A stretch of 6,455 nt of DNA. It comes from an uncultured Clostridia bacterium (GTDB lineage: Bacteria; Bacillota; Clostridia; Oscillospirales; Ruminococcaceae). Position 1 is the first letter of the stretch. Each line of letters starts with the position of its first letter. The stretch lies in contig CAMEQX010000079.1 of assembly GCA_945933905.1 (NCBI GenBank), forward strand, positions 1 to 6,455. Direction: 5' to 3'. The position numbers were made by a program, and so were the translations under genes. Positions 4,606 through 6,455 of the stretch are shown piece after piece. Below the pieces are notes generated by a model. It was given only the letters and a program-made list of their open reading frames with translations. It was not told the DNA's origin and did not search any database.

Positions 4606-5583
4606 TTACAAAATTCGTGGTAATAAATACACAAGTCCGAAAAATAAACCAACACTCGAAAGAATAATATAGATTTTTCCACTTGAGTTCTTTTTTTGAG
4701 ATATGTTTATAATTCCAAGAATAATGCCAACCAACGGAATAATAAGCGAAATAACAACAAACAAACCCGATACTTTATCATTTGGATTACTTAAAAATGC
4801 CTGTTGCGGCGTAGGGATAGCATGAGCCGGGTCTAACTCATGCAAAATCTGGTGATATTGCATAATAATATCTTTGAAAGCCTGTGGATTTGCAAGCTTA
4901 CCGTTTCGAAGAATGAAATCAGCGTGCTTTAGTGCTAATTTGTAGTAATAAATGCGGTTTATTTTATTCTCGTCAGGTATTTTTTTTGCAATATTTTCCA
5001 GAGTAGTCATAAATTCTATGCCCACGTTGTTGAACAATGTAATGGTTTTGTTACTGTCGTTTGAAAGTTCAATTCCATAACCGTTTTTTCTTTGATTATA
5101 TACATAATTGCTGCAAGCCATACCAATAATATCATTGCTAATTTGTTCTACAGTAGCCTTGTTATCTTCTTCTTTTTCCAATAAGAAATTATCATCAATT
5201 ATGGAAATACATTTTTGGAGAGTATTAAATGCTGCTTCTCGTTTGAATATGTCGCTGTCAATAAGAGAACTCTTTGCCTTGCCATAACAGCTGTAAAAAA
5301 TAGCTTCAATATTAGTTGGGTCATTCTGCTCAACCATATTATAATACTTTTCAGTTTCTTCCCAATCTTCTTTTTGCTTCGCGCGGCGAGCATTCATTAA
5401 GAACTTTTCTACAAAATCCGAATTATCTACTTTAACAGTTCCTCGAACATCAACAGTACCCTCAATCATCATTTTTTTGGCGTCTTCTGCTGTATATTTT
5501 GTTCCGCAACTTTGACAGACAAAGAAGTCACCTGTTTTTACAAAGTCATTTCCTCCGCAAAGTTCACATACTAAAGCTTTCAT
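4606..5583 (-). CDS. Zinc-ribbon protein with helical repeat region and C-terminal membrane hairpin
   Basis: This 325-residue protein has no known function but a clear layout. Residues 1-30 form a zinc ribbon with C6-x2-C9 and C23-x2-C26. Residues 38-55 hold MIEGTVDVRGTVKVDNSD, which I remember as common in clostridial zinc-ribbon hypothetical proteins. Residues 56-255 are mostly helical; the part around 57-100 (ARRAKQKEDWEETEKYYNMV, then DPTNIEAI) looks like one TPR-type repeat. Two membrane helices follow at about 272-292 and 303-322, joined by a short loop (SQKKNSSGK) containing SGK. The start ATG at 5583 has AAAGG at 5597-5593. The gene is AT-rich (15 of 60 bases G+C at 5161-5220, against 35 of 60 at 1201-1260 in nadB). 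Its membrane end resembles that of the neighbouring minus-strand gene. Confidence 0.82.
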   Translation of the reverse strand: MKALVCELCGGNDFVKTGDFFVCQSCGTKYTAEDAKKMMIEGTVDVRGTVKVDNSDFVEKFLMNARRAKQKEDWEETEKYYNMVEQNDPTNIEAIFYSCYGKAKSSLIDSDIFKREAAFNTLQKCISIIDDNFLLEKEEDNKATVEQISNDIIGMACSNYVYNQRKNGYGIELSNDSNKTITLFNNVGIEFMTTLENIAKKIPDENKINRIYYYKLALKHADFILRNGKLANPQAFKDIIMQYHQILHELDPAHAIPTPQQAFLSNPNDKVSGLFVVISLIIPLVGIILGIINISQKKNSSGKIYIILSSVGLFFGLVYLLPRIL

Positions 5584-5726
5584 AAATTCCGACCTTTCGT
5601 AAATAATTATGTGTATTCACAACACCGTCAAAGATATGACACAATTCTCTTTTCTGCAATTCAGTTTCATATTGAACATTATCACTTATTCATCTTTTCG
5701 GAAAATGTGACATACCTTACATATAC

Positions 5727-5757
5727 ATTATATACACATATATATATATATTGTCAA
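5727..5757 (-). promoter_or_regulatory. Likely promoter of the 325-residue zinc-ribbon gene
   Basis: On the minus strand TTGACA (5757-5752) is followed after 17 bases by TATATA (5734-5729), or after 19 bases by a perfect TATAAT (5732-5727). The spacer is an alternating AT tract, a flexible and easily melted sequence. Transcription would start near 5720, giving a long leader of about 135-140 bases. Confidence 0.55.
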
Positions 5758-5840
5758 TAGGTTTTTGCAAAATTTGTCTAATTTAACGGGAAAGTTCATT
5801 TGAGGTCTTGAAAAAAATGTTTAAGGACAGAATTGCAATT

Positions 5841-5876
5841 AAAAAATCGGGTTGCCCGAAAAGACAGCCCGATTTT
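5841..5876 (-). terminator. Rho-independent terminator of the 156-residue zinc-ribbon gene
   Basis: A 12-bp stem with one G-T pair (5843-5854 with 5865-5876) has a 10-base loop and, read on the minus strand, ends in TTTTTT (5846-5841). A smaller hairpin TCGGG-CAA-CCCGA (5859-5847) ends at the same T-run and could also terminate. It lies about 50 bases past the stop codon at 5928. Confidence 0.82.
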
Positions 5877-5927
5877 ATATGCATTATATCTACTATGTGT
5901 AATATTATTGCTAATAATTACAATTTG

Positions 5928-6398
5928 TCAACCAAACACAGCCGCAAAAATTCCAAACATAAACACAAGGAAGAACCAAGATACCCAAGCAATCACTGCC
6001 GCGGTGATGTACGCTTTGCCGGATTTGTGCTTGCCGCTGCTTTGATATGCCGCGCCGAGAATAATTCCCGCAAGCGGAATTAACACCGATAGCACAACCA
6101 GTCCCACGTTCACCTCATCGGGCTCGGAGCTCAAATTCTGCTGAATAAGGGGCGTTGCGTTGTGGTTGCCGTAGCGGTCCATATACGGATTGTTTGGGTT
6201 GCCGTATTGGTCAAAAGTAACCGGATTTCCGTTTTGGTCGGTCATTTGGGGATTGTAGGGCGCGTTGTTGGGGGCAACTTTTTGCTCAACAAACAACACC
6301 CCCATCGGCGGCTGCTGCGGCACTCCCGTCAAACACCCGCAATACGGGCAAATCACCGCCTCGTCAAGTATCTCTTTACCGCAGGTTCTGCAAAACAT
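5928..6398 (-). CDS. Zinc-ribbon protein with Asn/Gln/Pro-rich linker and C-terminal membrane hairpin
   Basis: The 156-residue protein starts with a zinc ribbon, C3-x2-C6 and C17-x2-C20 (MFCRTCGKEI, then VICPYCG). A low-complexity linker follows (about 26-95), rich in Pro, Asn, Gln and Tyr and containing three spaced D-x-x-G-N units (54-58, 63-67, 74-78). Two membrane helices lie at about 98-117 and 129-153. The ATG at 6398 is chosen because GGAGG (6408-6404) sits 5 bases upstream; an in-frame TTG at 6440 would add 14 residues but lacks such a site. The segment GLVVLSVLIPLAGIILG (99-115) and SGKAYI (126-131) repeat the pattern of the neighbouring 325-residue protein. Base composition is much more GC-rich than in that gene (35 of 60 bases at 6121-6180). 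Function unknown; possibly envelope stress sensing or anchoring. Confidence 0.83.
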   Translation of the reverse strand: MFCRTCGKEILDEAVICPYCGCLTGVPQQPPMGVLFVEQKVAPNNAPYNPQMTDQNGNPVTFDQYGNPNNPYMDRYGNHNATPLIQQNLSSEPDEVNVGLVVLSVLIPLAGIILGAAYQSSGKHKSGKAYITAAVIAWVSWFFLVFMFGIFAAVFG

Positions 6399-6420
6399 AC
6401 TGACCTCCAAATTCAAGCTA

Positions 6421-6440
6421 TTGGTGATATTTACCACCAA
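6421..6440. repeat. Near-perfect inverted repeat upstream of the 156-residue zinc-ribbon gene
   Basis: TTGGTGATATTTACCACCAA pairs at 8 of 9 positions around a 2-base centre. It sits 13 bases before the GGAGG of the gene, where it could be an operator or a leader hairpin. The promoter probably lies beyond or at the window edge, so its position relative to transcription cannot be fixed. Confidence 0.4.
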
Positions 6441-6455
6441 TTTATTTCTGTTCTT

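Larger units (their letters stand above)
5584..5927. other. AT-rich intergenic region between the two zinc-ribbon genes
   Basis: This 344-base stretch has no gene I would defend; the plus-strand reading frame from 5808 lacks a ribosome binding site and runs antisense through the next gene. It holds the leader and likely promoter of the 325-residue protein, an (AT)7 tract at 5738-5751, a 10-base palindrome AATTGCAATT (5831-5840), the terminator of the upstream minus-strand gene, and a bulged 10-bp hairpin (5897-5921) just after that gene's stop codon. Confidence 0.6.

Noticed and set aside
5718..5753. AT-rich stretch that at first looks like another NrdR box
   Set aside because: The TATATA phase does not line up with the conserved C and G of the box in any register; it is better explained as an AT repeat inside a promoter spacer.
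5808..6083. 91-codon plus-strand open frame
   Set aside because: It crosses a terminator and runs antisense to the 156-residue zinc-ribbon gene, with no ribosome binding site.
1..6455. CRISPR arrays, insertion sequences, tRNA or rRNA genes
   Set aside because: No regularly spaced repeats, transposase motifs or RNA gene signatures were seen on either strand.

Overview
The window looks like part of the chromosome of an anaerobic clostridium-like Firmicute, probably a gut Oscillospiraceae/Ruminococcaceae-type bacterium. The reasons are strong AGGAGG-type ribosome binding sites, consensus sigma-A promoters with 17-base spacers and extended -10 elements, a clostridial 'reverse' rubrerythrin, and zinc-ribbon membrane proteins of a kind common in clostridia. 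This is an inference; the window has no rRNA or other taxonomic marker.

Layout. (1) Bases 1-301, minus strand: the N-terminal 100 codons of the GTPase gene hflX, cut by the window edge, with a near-perfect promoter and two hairpins in its leader. (2) Bases 447-3024, plus strand: a translationally coupled trio, nadB (L-aspartate oxidase), nadC (quinolinate phosphoribosyltransferase) and an 85-residue protein resembling only the middle domain of the fatty acid kinase subunit FakA/YloV. nadA is not in the window. (3) Bases 3025-3482: a 90-residue protein resembling the C-terminal glycyl-radical end of anaerobic ribonucleotide reductase NrdD. It is preceded by four NrdR-box-like 16-mers at 41-45 base spacing and followed by a strong terminator. 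(4) Bases 3564-4571: a peroxide/oxygen-defence operon of reverse rubrerythrin, a 52-residue coiled-coil protein and a rubredoxin, ending in a terminator that can work on both strands. The last two genes are short and easily missed. (5) Bases 4606-6398, minus strand: two proteins with an N-terminal zinc ribbon and a C-terminal two-helix membrane segment. The first is longer and AT-rich; the second has an Asn/Gln/Pro-rich linker. They share the same membrane motif with identical internal spacing.

How the genes fit together. nadB and nadC catalyse two of the three steps of de novo NAD synthesis from aspartate. The rubrerythrin and rubredoxin would pass electrons from NAD(P)H-dependent reductases to peroxide. 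The NrdD-like protein and its NrdR-box array point to deoxynucleotide synthesis. Oxygen threatens aspartate oxidation (peroxide formation) and glycyl radicals alike, so an oxygen-stress and redox theme is possible, but joint regulation is not shown by the sequence.

The most interesting signal is the NrdR-box array in front of a stand-alone NrdD-tail-like gene. Next are the coiled-coil protein inside the rubrerythrin operon, the rubredoxin with a C-x-C first metal motif, and the orphan FakA middle domain coupled to nadC.
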